In this document: positions 35,853-44,701 of the stretch, piece after piece
How the letters are laid out: each line of letters starts with the position of its first letter
Position numbering within the stretch: the first letter of the stretch is position 1
Assembly: GCF_052161615.1 (NCBI RefSeq)
Contig: NZ_CP197417.1
Coordinates: 4,154,001-4,218,000, forward strand
Direction of reading: 5' to 3'
DNA: 64,000 nt
Origin: Aeoliella sp052161615
Lineage (GTDB): Bacteria; Planctomycetota; Planctomycetia; Pirellulales; Lacipirellulaceae
The notes under the pieces: generated by a model
What the model was told of the DNA's origin: nothing
What the model saw: the letters and a program-made list of their open reading frames with translations, nothing else
Database searches by the model: none
Translations under genes and position numbers: made by a program

Positions 35853-35879
35853 GTGAACCGGGCCGACCCCGGCCCCGGA
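35853..35879 (+). repeat. Family A repeat, left arm of pair 3
   Basis: Begins GTGAACCGGGCCGACCCC, a more diverged member. The inverted partner is at 35916-35945 with 36 bases between. Confidence 0.8.
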
Positions 35880-35915
35880 TTGGTTTGAGTTTTGAGAGGC
35901 CGTCGAGGGGCGAAG

Positions 35916-35945
35916 TTTCCGGGGGCGGGGACGCCCCGGCTCACC
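35916..35945 (-). repeat. Family A repeat, right arm of pair 3
   Basis: The reverse complement begins GGTGAGCCGGGGCGTCCC and ends in CCGGAAA. Confidence 0.82.
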
Positions 35946-35963
35946 CTGGAAATGCGTAGCTAC

Positions 35964-35999
35964 AAAAAAACCGATCCGGTTCTTGCGAACCGGATCGGT
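35964..35999 (-). terminator. Rho-independent terminator of fliC
   Basis: A perfect 13-bp stem (ACCGATCCGGTTC, 35970-35982, with 35987-35999) has a TTGC loop. On the minus strand it is followed directly by a run of seven Ts. It starts 29 bp after the flagellin stop codon. Confidence 0.95.
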
Positions 36000-36027
36000 C
36001 ATATTGTTTTCAATTTCCGCTAGTCGC

Positions 36028-38148
36028 TTAACCCAAGAGAGCCAAGGCGTTCTGCGGGTTCTGGTTCGAGATCGCGAGAACTCGTGTACCGGACTGAACC
36101 AGAATCTGCGAGCGAGTGAGTTCGGCCGTTTCAGCGGCGAAGTCGGCGTCGCGGATCGCGCTTTCAGCTTCGGTTAGGTTGGTCAGCGTGTCGTTCAGGG
36201 CGTTCTTGTTGGTTTCCAGAGTGGTCCGCTGGAAAGCACCCAATCGACCGCGAAGCAACGTCACCTGATCGATGGCTTCGCGAACGATCGAGGCAGCCTT
36301 GGTCGCGTCTTCCAACAGCGAAGCATCGTTGCCAGTTCCGAGCTGGTACATCTTTCCACTTACGCCACCGAGGGCGGCCGTGTTGACGCTGCTGATACCC
36401 AGACGGGCCTGTTGATTGGAAACGACGTCGGGACCGAGTTGGAACAGGGCACCGCCACCGTCAATCGTGAACGAAGCCGTGCCCGTGAAACCCGCGGTGA
36501 GCGAACCGCTGATGTCGAGGCTAGCTGTGTTGATTGAGAAGGCATTGCCCTTTCCCGTGACGACGACACCATTGACGGTGGCGGCAACATCGGAACCGTT
36601 CTGCCGTTCACCGTCGGCGATGGCCGTGGTGAACGTGCCAGCTGGGGTCGCACCCGAACCTTCGCTAATGACGCGGAGGTCGACGACCGAATCGGTGCCG
36701 TAGGTTGTAGAGACCAATTCGAGGGTCGTGCCGTTGACAACAGCTTCCACGCCGGTGGCATCTTTTACTAGATTGATACCGTCGGCCAAGCCTTGGATAG
36801 TGGTGCCAGCACCGAAGGTGAGGATTTCTGCACCGCCGGAACCGGAGAGTTCAAGAACCACGTCGGCCGAGATACCACCCGAGGCGGTAACGCCGCTTGC
36901 CGTGTTGGCGACAACGGGAGGCGTCTGCGTCGTCGGGTTATACAGACCGTCGCCCGTGCCAACGTCGATCGACGCGTTGTAGTCTTCAAGGGCATTGATA
37001 GCCGTCGAAATATCATCGAGATCGGTGTCCGCGGTGTCGTTGACCGTCACCGTGATGTTGCCCGAACCATCGACAGTAGCCGTGGGGGCACCGGCAGTCA
37101 CGGAAGCCGATTCGGCAATCGTTACTGTCTTGCCGTTGAATGAGGCGCCAGTCTCGGCGGCGGTGATGGTGATCACTCGAGTGCCGGCGTCGCGACCGCC
37201 AGCGAGCGTACCCGTGCCGGTCTCCGAGGTGGAAATCGTTTCCGTACCGCCGGTGATGGCCGAGGCTACGAAATCGGTGCCGGCGTTGATCACCGCATAC
37301 AAGTCGGCCGTGGTGTTGTTACCACCGGTGATGTCGACGGTGGCTGTCAGCGTGTTCGTGGTGTCGTCGTAGACAGTGCCTTCAACCGCGCCATCGGCGA
37401 TGACGATGTTCACCGCGCCATTGCCCTCAGCGCCGGCGGCAGGACCAGCTGCGGCGGCAGTCAGAGTGAAGCCGGACGGACCAGCAGTGTCGAGGGCAAC
37501 GGCACCAGAGGCCTCCGTGGCTGCGTTCGTGAACGTGGCCGTCGTGCTGGCGGCGACGCCAGTCACGGCGGCGGGAATCGACGTGACATCGACCTGAGCC
37601 TGAGTCGCGGCAGCGGTGACATTGACATTGACCGACACGGAGCCTGTTGCACCGAGGTTAGCCTGATCGATCTTCAGGTCCGAGATGCTACCGAAGTTCG
37701 AACCGGCTGAGGTCAGGAAGTCGAGGCTGCCATCAAGCAGACGGCGTCCCTGGAACGTGGTGGTTTGGGAAATGCGGTTCAGGGCTTCGAGCGACGAGTC
37801 GAGCTGAAGCTGGTTAGCAGCAATCTGCTCGTCCGACAGGGCACCGGCGTTCGCCGACTCGGTCACCAGACCGCGAATATCGTTGAGCAGCGAGGACACC
37901 TGACCAAGGGCGCTGTCCGAGGTGGCAATCACCTGGTTGGCACGGTCGGTATTGCTGATGGCGCGGCTAATCGAGGTGATGTCGCTACGCAGGTTTTCGC
38001 TGGCGATCAAACCAGCCGGGTCGTCCTTACCCGTGTTGATGCGAAGACCGGTGCTCAACCGCGTTAGGGACTGCTGCAAGCTGGCATTGGCCCGATTCAG
38101 GTTGTTGCGGCCGACGAGCGAGCTCACATTGGTGTTAATACGAGTCAT
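36028..38148 (-). CDS. fliC: Flagellin
   Basis: The protein of about 706 aa starts at ATG 38148 (MTRINTNVSSLVGRNNLNRA), which has AAGGGG 8 bases upstream; the GTG at 38157 overlaps that site. The conserved N-terminal D0/D1 (residues 1-170, with LSTGLRINTGKDDPAGLIAS) and C-terminal D1/D0 (about 600-706, ending ISNQNPQNALALLG) frame a variable Ala/Thr/Gly-rich outer region of about 430 residues, so it is much longer than the 495 aa of E. coli. It forms the filament. It lies downstream of fliW and csrA, which control flagellin translation in other bacteria. Confidence 0.95.
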   Translation of the reverse strand: MTRINTNVSSLVGRNNLNRANASLQQSLTRLSTGLRINTGKDDPAGLIASENLRSDITSISRAISNTDRANQVIATSDSALGQVSSLLNDIRGLVTESANAGALSDEQIAANQLQLDSSLEALNRISQTTTFQGRRLLDGSLDFLTSAGSNFGSISDLKIDQANLGATGSVSVNVNVTAAATQAQVDVTSIPAAVTGVAASTTATFTNAATEASGAVALDTAGPSGFTLTAAAAGPAAGAEGNGAVNIVIADGAVEGTVYDDTTNTLTATVDITGGNNTTADLYAVINAGTDFVASAITGGTETISTSETGTGTLAGGRDAGTRVITITAAETGASFNGKTVTIAESASVTAGAPTATVDGSGNITVTVNDTADTDLDDISTAINALEDYNASIDVGTGDGLYNPTTQTPPVVANTASGVTASGGISADVVLELSGSGGAEILTFGAGTTIQGLADGINLVKDATGVEAVVNGTTLELVSTTYGTDSVVDLRVISEGSGATPAGTFTTAIADGERQNGSDVAATVNGVVVTGKGNAFSINTASLDISGSLTAGFTGTASFTIDGGGALFQLGPDVVSNQQARLGISSVNTAALGGVSGKMYQLGTGNDASLLEDATKAASIVREAIDQVTLLRGRLGAFQRTTLETNKNALNDTLTNLTEAESAIRDADFAAETAELTRSQILVQSGTRVLAISNQNPQNALALLG

Positions 38149-38731
38149 TGCAGACACCCCTTAAACAAACAAAAATTGTTTTGACGTTGGACCGGACTTG
38201 GACGGTTGGATGGATGGGGAGCGAACGACCCCGGCCTGTCTCTTGTATTGGTCACTTCGCACCTAGGCGCGGTGCCTACATGCTGAGCAACACTAGGTTG
38301 CGTTTTGTGCGCGTGTGGAGAAATTTGACTTTTCTGCCACTTGGCTTGGTGGGCTGCCTCGCGCTACGGTGGGTGCGACGGCCAGCGATGGCACGGAAGT
38401 GTCCGTACGATCTACCCACAGCTATCGACCTGACAATTTGGGTGCTTTATGGGAGTTGGTCGAAATTGAGCCAACTCGCGAACCAGGCATCTCCTAACCG
38501 CTACAAACGCTAAAACTTGTAGCGAGGGGCTTGCAGTGCTGGCTTGCGGACTTGAACCGCAACCCCTCGATCCGCAACCCGGTGAAGCCGTTCATGCAGC
38601 GAAGATGTCGCCGCGAACCGAGCGAGTGCTGAATAGCTGACAGAAGAGCCTAAACCGCAGGCGTAAGCTTCAAAACATCCCACGAATGGAATATCCGCCG
38701 CGGAATCGAAAACTACTCCCTAAGGCAATCG
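38149..38731. other. 583-bp region between csrA and fliC
   Basis: There is no credible gene. It should contain the fliC promoter and a long leader. I see an 8-bp inverted repeat CGCTACAA/TTGTAGCG (38499-38524), a hairpin ACGGA/TCCGT (38393-38406), a tRNA T-arm-like hairpin (about 38547-38567) that is not part of a tRNA, and an AT-rich stretch with AAACAA/TTGTTT just before fliC. No clear sigma-28 or sigma-54 consensus was found. Confidence 0.5.
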
Positions 38732-38953
38732 TTACGATTGCTTGGGCAGACGCTGGGCGTCTTCGGTCTTGATCTCGGCGGCCTTGCGATTTTCGCGCTG
38801 AATGGCCTCGTAGACCTCCTGGCGATGCACCGAGATCTCGATCGGGGCTTCGATGCCCAGCCGAACCTTATCGCCCCGCACGTCGACGATGGTCACAACG
38901 ACATTGTCGCCGATGATGATGCTTTCGTCGCGCTGTCGTGATAGGACCAACAT
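38732..38953 (-). CDS. csrA: Carbon storage regulator CsrA
   Basis: The 73-aa CsrA protein starts at ATG 38953 with AAGGAG 6 bases upstream. It has MLVLSRQRDESIIIGDNVVV, VRLGIEAPIEISVHRQEVYE and a charged C-terminal helix, matching the family over its full length. CsrA dimers bind GGA motifs in mRNA leaders and block translation, with flagellin mRNA a known target. Its position next to fliW and fliC suggests the FliW-CsrA-flagellin partner switch. Confidence 0.96.
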   Translation of the reverse strand: MLVLSRQRDESIIIGDNVVVTIVDVRGDKVRLGIEAPIEISVHRQEVYEAIQRENRKAAEIKTEDAQRLPKQS

Positions 38954-39229
38954 GGGGAGCTCCTTCGCGGGTGGGTCCGCGCCGCCTGGCGTGCAGGCAT
39001 TCTCTAAAGGGTGGCGGGCAGTGGTTGAAGAATACGAGTTGGCAGGGCCAACAACCAACCTCCGCCGTGACTGCTCCCTAGCAGCACGTCCGAGTGCTGG
39101 CGCGACTATTTGCCTGTCCTGCTTCTTCGGATGCCACGCACTGAGATCTGCAATCACCCCGTAGAGGTACGGATTGTGACTTTCCTACCACTGGCGCACG
39201 GCAAACCGACGCAAGGCGGAAGGCCTCGA

Positions 39230-39658
39230 TTATGCCGAACGCCGCATGGGGATGGTCGCGCCGAGGACGTACTGCACCTCGTGGTCGTTCTTCGCGACGA
39301 CTTGGCGTCCGCGGCTCGTTGCCAGATTGATGACAATCGGTGCCTTGAGATTCAGCGTCAGCGTGTCCTCGTGGCGATTGAGGATCGCCAGCACTTGTAG
39401 GTCGCGGGTAGTCGACACGCCCAAGGGGGCAACGTCGCGAGTGCTGATTCGGACCTGGTAGTCCTTCACGAAACGGCGGGGGCTCACCACCGCGAGCGCC
39501 ACCTCCGCCCGATCGAGCGACTGTAGCCAAGCGAGCGCGCCGTTGGTGTTGTCGGCCAGCAGCACCCACTCGCGGCACATCTCCATGCCAATCAGGCCTT
39601 GGTCGAAACGCAACACGTCGGTCGGCTCGATGGGTACATTTCCAAAGCGGGTAGTCAT
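39230..39658 (-). CDS. fliW: Flagellar assembly factor FliW
   Basis: A protein of about 142 aa from ATG 39658 (MTTRFGNVPIEPTDVLRFDQ; a start three codons earlier is possible). It has GLIGMEMCREWVLLAD, FVKDYQVRISTRDVAPLG, LAILNRHEDTLTLNLKAPIV and the GRQVVAKNDHEVQYVLGATI end typical of FliW. FliW binds CsrA when flagellin is scarce and relieves repression of flagellin translation. It lies 276 bp upstream of csrA and on the same strand as flgL. Confidence 0.92.
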   Translation of the reverse strand: MTTRFGNVPIEPTDVLRFDQGLIGMEMCREWVLLADNTNGALAWLQSLDRAEVALAVVSPRRFVKDYQVRISTRDVAPLGVSTTRDLQVLAILNRHEDTLTLNLKAPIVINLATSRGRQVVAKNDHEVQYVLGATIPMRRSA

Positions 39659-39963
39659 CACGTACATCGCCTACTCCCAACGAGTTGCGGATAGCAGCAA
39701 TCAAGAACACCGCGCCACGTACGGCGCTTGCATAACTCCATCGGCCGGCACAGCAAGACAAATCACAAAAACCGGCCCAGGTGGACCTGGGTAAAGTACG
39801 CGGTGAGCAGTGGGAAGTTGTAGGCGGTGGGCAGTCAGCAGTGGGCGGTCGCTTCTAATAGCCGAAGTTCTGCTCACTACTACGTGCCCTGTACGTTATG
39901 CCGAATTCACAGCACCTACCGCTTACCGCCCACTGCTGACTGCCCACCGCCCACTTCCCCTCA
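39659..39963. other. Intergenic region between flgL and fliW with long inverted repeat
   Basis: The 305 bp contain a perfect 27-bp inverted repeat (39823-39849/39925-39951) close to the flgL stop codon and about 150 bp upstream of fliW in which I recognise no clear promoter boxes. Confidence 0.6.
39823..39951. repeat. 27-bp perfect inverted repeat downstream of flgL
   Basis: The left arm (39823-39849) begins GGCGGTGGGCAGTCAGCAG; the right arm (39925-39951) is its exact complement, with a 75-base loop. The outer flanks also match imperfectly (GTGAGCAGTGGG with CCCACTTCCCCTCAC). The arms are built from GGGCAGT-type units also present at 42339-42372. Confidence 0.88.
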
Positions 39964-42267
39964 CTAAATGAAGTCCAGCAGCGTCATCTGTAGCATGTTG
40001 CCGGCTACCTTGAGCGATGCTTGCATTGCGTACTGCCGCTGGGTGAACTCAGTGATCGCCGCGGTAAGGTCGACCTCGATCTCGTTCGACAGCGCACTAC
40101 GAATGGCGACTTCGTCGTCCTGGTGCCGGTACTCGACCGTCTGCAAGCTTTGCAGCCGGGCGCCCAGTTCGGATCGGGCAAAGTTCACTCGGTCGAGGTC
40201 GGCGTCGATGGCCTCGATTTCGCGGCCGATCGCGGGGTAATCCTCCGAGAGCAAGGCCTCGCGCAGCCGGATCAACGTGTTGAACACACTGCTCGTTTCG
40301 AGCGTGTGGCGGTCGCCCGAACTGAGCGAGCCGGTGGTGCTGGTGGCTTCGCCCTCGCCAGTTTCGAAAAAGCCCAAGAGCTCGGCGACCTGTCCGGTCA
40401 CGCGCATCGAGTCGGCGGTCGTCGTGTCGGTAAGCTGTAGGCCATTGCCGCTCGCTACCATGCCGGCGGTAACCGCTCCGCCCGTCTGCGTGGCGATCGC
40501 GTCGATTACGTCCTGGACCGTCGTCGCACCTTCAATATCGATCTCGTACGCCGTCGGCACACTGGCCGTGGTGAGTTCGATGGTGAACTTCGTCACTCCA
40601 TCGGGCATCACACCGAGTCCGCGGTTGAAGCCCGACAGCGACGTCTCGGCGTTCAGCGTTCGGACGCCGAGTTGGCTTGCGGTGCGTCCACCGGAGACCT
40701 CGCCGATCGTCAGGTCGGCGCCGCTCAATCGTGAGCGGATGTTGATGCCGGTACCTGCTTCATTGATTTCGACCTGAAGGCCGAGCTCTTCTTGGTTCAG
40801 GATGTTCAGCAGCTCCTCGACCGTCTGGGCTTGGCTGATGTCGACCGCTACGGTTTGGCCACCGTTGCTTACGAGCAGCCCCGAGGTTTGGTCCAGCGAC
40901 TCGCCGCTGCCGCCCGCCGTCACGGCCGTGTTGGTGAGTCCCACGAGCCCCTGCCCTGCCGCGTCAGCGGCAGTGGAGTCGCGGAAGTCGACCTGGGCCT
41001 TGAACAACCCCGAGGCTTCGTTGTTGATCGCTGCTACAACTTGCGCGGCGGTGGTTTCGCCGGGCTGGATGGTCACGGTAAGCGTTCCCGCCGACCCGTC
41101 GTACACCGCGGTCTCGCTTCCCGCCGTTCCGCCGCTTGCGAATTGGACGGTCACGCCGTTAAGCGGATCGGAAAGCGGATCGCTGGGATCGACGCGAGTA
41201 CCATTCTGCGTAGCGGTAACGAAGAAGTCGTTGTTCGCTCCGCCATTGGTGAAGGTTGCTTGAGCCTTGGTGCCTAGAAGATCGGCGAGTTTGGTGGTTT
41301 TTTGCAGGGTCGGCGTAATGTCGGTGCCGACGAGCGTGGTTTGCGGCGCGGTGGTATAGATGCCCAAGTCGCGGGCCACGCGGCCTTCGCCCACTTCGCG
41401 GACCCACACGCGATCGCCCGGCGACGCGGTCGACAGCGTTAGCCCTGTGCCGGTGAGTTCGACTGTAATTCCCGACCCTTCCGGCACGCCGGCCTGCAGG
41501 TACCGGGCGACATCGTCCATCGTCGCGGCATTCGAAAGGTCGACCACTTTCGAAGTGGTTTGGTTGAGCGAATTGACGTAGGTGATCTCGACCGCCCCGC
41601 GTGCCATGCCCGCGCCGCCGTTGATCTGATCGACGGACGTCCCCCGCGTGAGGTGCGGATTGAGATCAGCGGTACCGAGCACTTGTTGGCTGATGCCACC
41701 AAAGACTTCGCCACCAGGGATATTGGTCTCGTACAGGAAGCCGATGTCGACGTAGCTTCGCAGGTGGCTCTCGTTGCCGTTGTAGGCGACCATGCCACCG
41801 GCGTAGTCGTAGGGCTGCGACTCCGACTTCGACCCGGCGAACAGATAGCGTTCGCGGAACTTGCTATTGCCGATGTTGACGAGTTGCTCGATCGCCCGGT
41901 CGATCTGGTCGACCACGGCTTGGCGTTGCTGGCTTGTGGCGAGCGTCGAGTCGACGCCGAGGGCTTCGGACTTGATGCTGTTGAGAATGTTGGTCACTTC
42001 GTTGACCGACTTCTCCGCTTGCCCCAGGAAGAGGACGCTGTCGCGAAGGCTCGTCTGGGTTTGAAGCTTGCGCTCAAGGATGCGTTGAAGATTCATCGCC
42101 CTGAGCGAGGCGGGGGCGTCGTCGCTGGGCGAGATCACTCGCCGGCCGGTACTGATTTGCGTCTGCACGCGCAGCAACGCCAATTGATCCGACTGGAGCT
42201 GCTGCGTTAGGCGATTGCTCGCCAGCAGGTCGCTTACCCGCGTCGTTGGTATCGGAAGAATGGCCAT
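39964..42267 (-). CDS. flgL: Flagellar hook-filament junction protein FlgL, enlarged
   Basis: The 767-aa protein has the FlgL N-terminus (ILPIPTTRVSDLLASNRLTQ, QISTGRRVISPSDDAPASLR) and C-terminus (DRVNFARSELGARLQSLQTV, QYAMQASLKVAGNMLQMTLL). E. coli FlgL has 317 aa. The extra middle contains at least three IN-type repeats (about 215-303, 470-535 and 545-632) like those of FliD, and a separate segment around 340-450. It joins hook to filament with FlgK. Last gene of the flgF-to-flgL run; a 114-bp gap with repeats separates it from flgK. Confidence 0.9.
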   Translation of the reverse strand: MAILPIPTTRVSDLLASNRLTQQLQSDQLALLRVQTQISTGRRVISPSDDAPASLRAMNLQRILERKLQTQTSLRDSVLFLGQAEKSVNEVTNILNSIKSEALGVDSTLATSQQRQAVVDQIDRAIEQLVNIGNSKFRERYLFAGSKSESQPYDYAGGMVAYNGNESHLRSYVDIGFLYETNIPGGEVFGGISQQVLGTADLNPHLTRGTSVDQINGGAGMARGAVEITYVNSLNQTTSKVVDLSNAATMDDVARYLQAGVPEGSGITVELTGTGLTLSTASPGDRVWVREVGEGRVARDLGIYTTAPQTTLVGTDITPTLQKTTKLADLLGTKAQATFTNGGANNDFFVTATQNGTRVDPSDPLSDPLNGVTVQFASGGTAGSETAVYDGSAGTLTVTIQPGETTAAQVVAAINNEASGLFKAQVDFRDSTAADAAGQGLVGLTNTAVTAGGSGESLDQTSGLLVSNGGQTVAVDISQAQTVEELLNILNQEELGLQVEINEAGTGINIRSRLSGADLTIGEVSGGRTASQLGVRTLNAETSLSGFNRGLGVMPDGVTKFTIELTTASVPTAYEIDIEGATTVQDVIDAIATQTGGAVTAGMVASGNGLQLTDTTTADSMRVTGQVAELLGFFETGEGEATSTTGSLSSGDRHTLETSSVFNTLIRLREALLSEDYPAIGREIEAIDADLDRVNFARSELGARLQSLQTVEYRHQDDEVAIRSALSNEIEVDLTAAITEFTQRQYAMQASLKVAGNMLQMTLLDFI

Positions 42268-42279
42268 GGCTAAAAATCA

Positions 42280-42372
42280 GAATGACGAATGACGAATCAA
42301 GAAGTACGGAGTCAACTCCAAACACCGAAGTTCACACTACCCACTGCCCACTGCCCATTACCCACTGCCCGC
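42280..42372. repeat. Low-complexity direct repeats between flgK and flgL
   Basis: Tandem ATGACGA units near 42282 are followed at 42339-42372 by repeats of CCCACTGCC (ACCCACTGCCCACTGCCC, then TACCCACTGCCC). The second type recurs in the inverted repeat at 39823-39951, so flgL is bracketed by related sequences. Confidence 0.7.
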
Positions 42373-42381
42373 TAATCGCCT

Positions 42382-44085
42382 CTACAAGTTCACCAGCATG
42401 TCGAGCATCTCGGAGATCGTCTGTATGTATCGGGCCGAGGCTTGATAGGTGCGTTGGAGTTGGATCATCTTCACCGCTTCCTCATCGATGTTCACGGCGC
42501 TGAGTGCTTGCACTTCGCCATCGAGCGTTGCTTCAAAGGTGCGGAACCCTCCGGCAACGGCTTTCGCGGCGGCGGAGCCTTGCGCGATGCCGTTGGCGAG
42601 CTGATTGTACTTATCGGAGATCGATGCCCCGCCGATCGCCTCAAGCGGCCGGGTATAGAACTCCACGAGCCGCTCGGCATTTCGCGCGTCGGCTGAGACG
42701 CCACCAAGGCTTGCAGCGAAACGCCTAGCGTTGTCGATGCCGTGCAGGTTCTGATTGACGCTGAGTGTCGCTGCGGTCGAGCCCGTGAAGAACGAGTTGA
42801 TGCCGAGCGCCGCGAGCACCCCGCTGGTATCACCGGCGAACGCGAACTCGGTATTGGCAGCACTGCTGGCAATCGAGAGCCCGCGGGCTGGCGTAACTGT
42901 CGCTGTGATGCCGGTGATCGCGGAAATCTGCGCGGCGAGGTCTTCGAGCGACGTATCGTCGTCGAGGCCGTTGAGATCGATTTGTATGGTGTGGGTGACT
43001 TCGTTGTTGGTCGCCGTGTTGCGGACCACGATGTTGAACGAGCCGTTCACCGGCGTGTACGCTAGGCCCGCTTCGTCGAGCGGCACACTGATGTCAAGCA
43101 CCGTGTCGGCGCTAGTGACTTGATTGAACCCGACCAGGCCCTGTCCCTGTGAGTACAGCTTGTTGAACTCAAAAGCCAGCGTCCTGGCGATGTCGTCGTA
43201 CTGCTTCAAGGCTCCGCCGACGATCTCATCGCGGGCCGCAAACAAACCACGCAACTCACCACCGGTAACCGCGAGCTTCACGCCCGTGTCCACAAAATGG
43301 ATGGTAGTCGCGTTACGGCCGTTGTCTTTGTTGTTCACCGCTTCGACTTCGCGGCGGATGCCATCGGTGACGACGAATTCGCCGCCGATGGTGACGGTGA
43401 GCGCGCCGGTAGTCTGCTCTACCACCTTGACGTCCGCCAAGTTGGCTAGCTTAGCCACTGCCGTGTCGCGCTGCACGCGAAGACCACCCGCATCGCTTTT
43501 CGACAGCCCGCCCCCCTCGATGGCAGTGATCTGCAAATTCAACTTGCGGATCTCTTCCGAAAGGCTGTTGATTTCGCCACTGATCTGATTGACACGGATA
43601 TCGAGCCGATCGTGCAGGTCGGCCGTGCGCGTCGACATCCGATTGAAATCGCGAGCCAGCGTCTGCCCCGCGAGCACGGCTAGATTGCGGTTCGAAAGAT
43701 CATCAGGGACGTTGAGCACCTGCTCGACGGCTCCGAAGAAATTGGTGAACGACGTGCTGAGGTCGGTATCGGAGAGCTCGCCAAGGATTTGCTCGAGATC
43801 GACGTACGCTTGCTCCTGCACGGTGGCGTTGGCGCGATCGCTGCTGGCGTTTCGCAAGCGCTCTTGCAGGAACCGATCGACCTTCTGGACGATGCCGTCG
43901 ACCGTTACGCCTAGGCCGAGCACCAAGTCGCCTTTCTTCTGCACCGGCGCGGGGGAGTAGATCACGTCCTCGCGGACGTACCCCGGCGTGTTGGCGTTGG
44001 CAATGTTATTGCCCACCACGTGCAAGCCGATTTGCATCGCCTGCAGCGTGTTGCTCGCCAGTTGGATGGAGCTGAAGAGAGACAT
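42382..44085 (-). CDS. flgK: Flagellar hook-associated protein FlgK
   Basis: The 567-aa protein has the FlgK N-terminus (SLFSSIQLASNTLQAMQIGL, GNNIANANTPGYVREDVI), the central LGLGVTVDGIVQKVDRFLQE and ALKQYDDIARTLAFEFNKLY, and the C-terminus VNIDEEAVKMIQLQRTYQAS...MLDMLVNL. Length is close to the family norm. It forms the first hook-filament junction ring. It lies 45 bp after flgN on the same strand. Confidence 0.94.
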   Translation of the reverse strand: MSLFSSIQLASNTLQAMQIGLHVVGNNIANANTPGYVREDVIYSPAPVQKKGDLVLGLGVTVDGIVQKVDRFLQERLRNASSDRANATVQEQAYVDLEQILGELSDTDLSTSFTNFFGAVEQVLNVPDDLSNRNLAVLAGQTLARDFNRMSTRTADLHDRLDIRVNQISGEINSLSEEIRKLNLQITAIEGGGLSKSDAGGLRVQRDTAVAKLANLADVKVVEQTTGALTVTIGGEFVVTDGIRREVEAVNNKDNGRNATTIHFVDTGVKLAVTGGELRGLFAARDEIVGGALKQYDDIARTLAFEFNKLYSQGQGLVGFNQVTSADTVLDISVPLDEAGLAYTPVNGSFNIVVRNTATNNEVTHTIQIDLNGLDDDTSLEDLAAQISAITGITATVTPARGLSIASSAANTEFAFAGDTSGVLAALGINSFFTGSTAATLSVNQNLHGIDNARRFAASLGGVSADARNAERLVEFYTRPLEAIGGASISDKYNQLANGIAQGSAAAKAVAGGFRTFEATLDGEVQALSAVNIDEEAVKMIQLQRTYQASARYIQTISEMLDMLVNL

Positions 44086-44130
44086 GGTTAAAAGAAGGGG
44101 CTAGGGTTCGGGGCTGGGGGCTGGAGCGGA

Positions 44131-44646
44131 TTAGGCACGCTGGTCGACCAGGGCACCGCTGCTCGTGGCTTGGGCACCGCGGCCGTAAGTGTTTCGCATG
44201 CGGCCGCCGGTGGCGATGATTTCAATCATTTGCGACAGGTGAATGAGCGTGCGTTGCACTACCACCCAGTTCGTAAGGCTGTGATGCTGCAGCAGTCGAC
44301 TTTGGCGGCGAGCCTGTTCGACACTCGTGCTCAGCGTTCCGCGTTGCTCCGATGGCAGCGACTCGGCAAGCGACGCCACGCTAGTGGAAGGCAACCCTTC
44401 GCGAGCCGCGGCAACGAGTAGATCCTGCCGCTGTGCATGACATGCTTCGAGCCGTGCGACGAGTTCGGCCTCGCGGGCCGTGAACGACGGCATCAGTTGA
44501 AACTCCCCCGCCGCCAGTGCCTGGCGTTTCTCGCCAAGCAGCGCGAGCAGGTCGCCCTGCACCGCCGACAGGGTGGATAGCAGCCCGCTGATGCGGGGTT
44601 CCCAGTCTTCGGTGGCGGTGGGTTCGTGTTCGAGTTGCGTCGTCAT
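44131..44646 (-). CDS. flgN: FlgN-like flagellar chaperone
   Basis: The 171-aa helical protein shows the FlgN pattern: LLSTLSAVQGDLLALLGEKRQ, a charged central coil (TAREAELVARLEACHAQRQD) and a C-terminal helix LIHLSQMIEIIATGG. FlgN keeps FlgK and FlgL export-competent in the cytoplasm. Similarity is mainly in length, helicity and position directly before flgK. Confidence 0.75.
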   Translation of the reverse strand: MTTQLEHEPTATEDWEPRISGLLSTLSAVQGDLLALLGEKRQALAAGEFQLMPSFTAREAELVARLEACHAQRQDLLVAAAREGLPSTSVASLAESLPSEQRGTLSTSVEQARRQSRLLQHHSLTNWVVVQRTLIHLSQMIEIIATGGRMRNTYGRGAQATSSGALVDQRA

Positions 44647-44701
44647 GTCGGATTCGCTGTTAAGGAGGTCGCGGTGTCGGCGATGGTGTCGTGTTGGCGA
44701 A

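Larger units (their letters stand above)
35679..36027. other. Intergenic region between fliC and fliD
   Basis: The 349 bp hold the fliC terminator (35964-35999), a family A pair (35853-35945) and the presumed fliD promoter. The sequence TGGGGCAGCGTTTGCA (minus, 35711-35696) loosely resembles a sigma-54 site but lies too close to the start codon to be convincing. I see no gene. Confidence 0.6.

Noticed and set aside
38547..38567. tRNA-like T arm on the minus strand (TGCGG-TTCAAGT-CCGCA)
   Set aside because: The arm is perfect, but no matching acceptor, D or anticodon arms and no CCA-compatible 3' end are found at the right distances.
44088..44125. GGGGCT-type short repeats between flgN and flgK
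   Set aside because: Too short and simple to call an element; it probably reflects slippage in GC-rich intergenic DNA.
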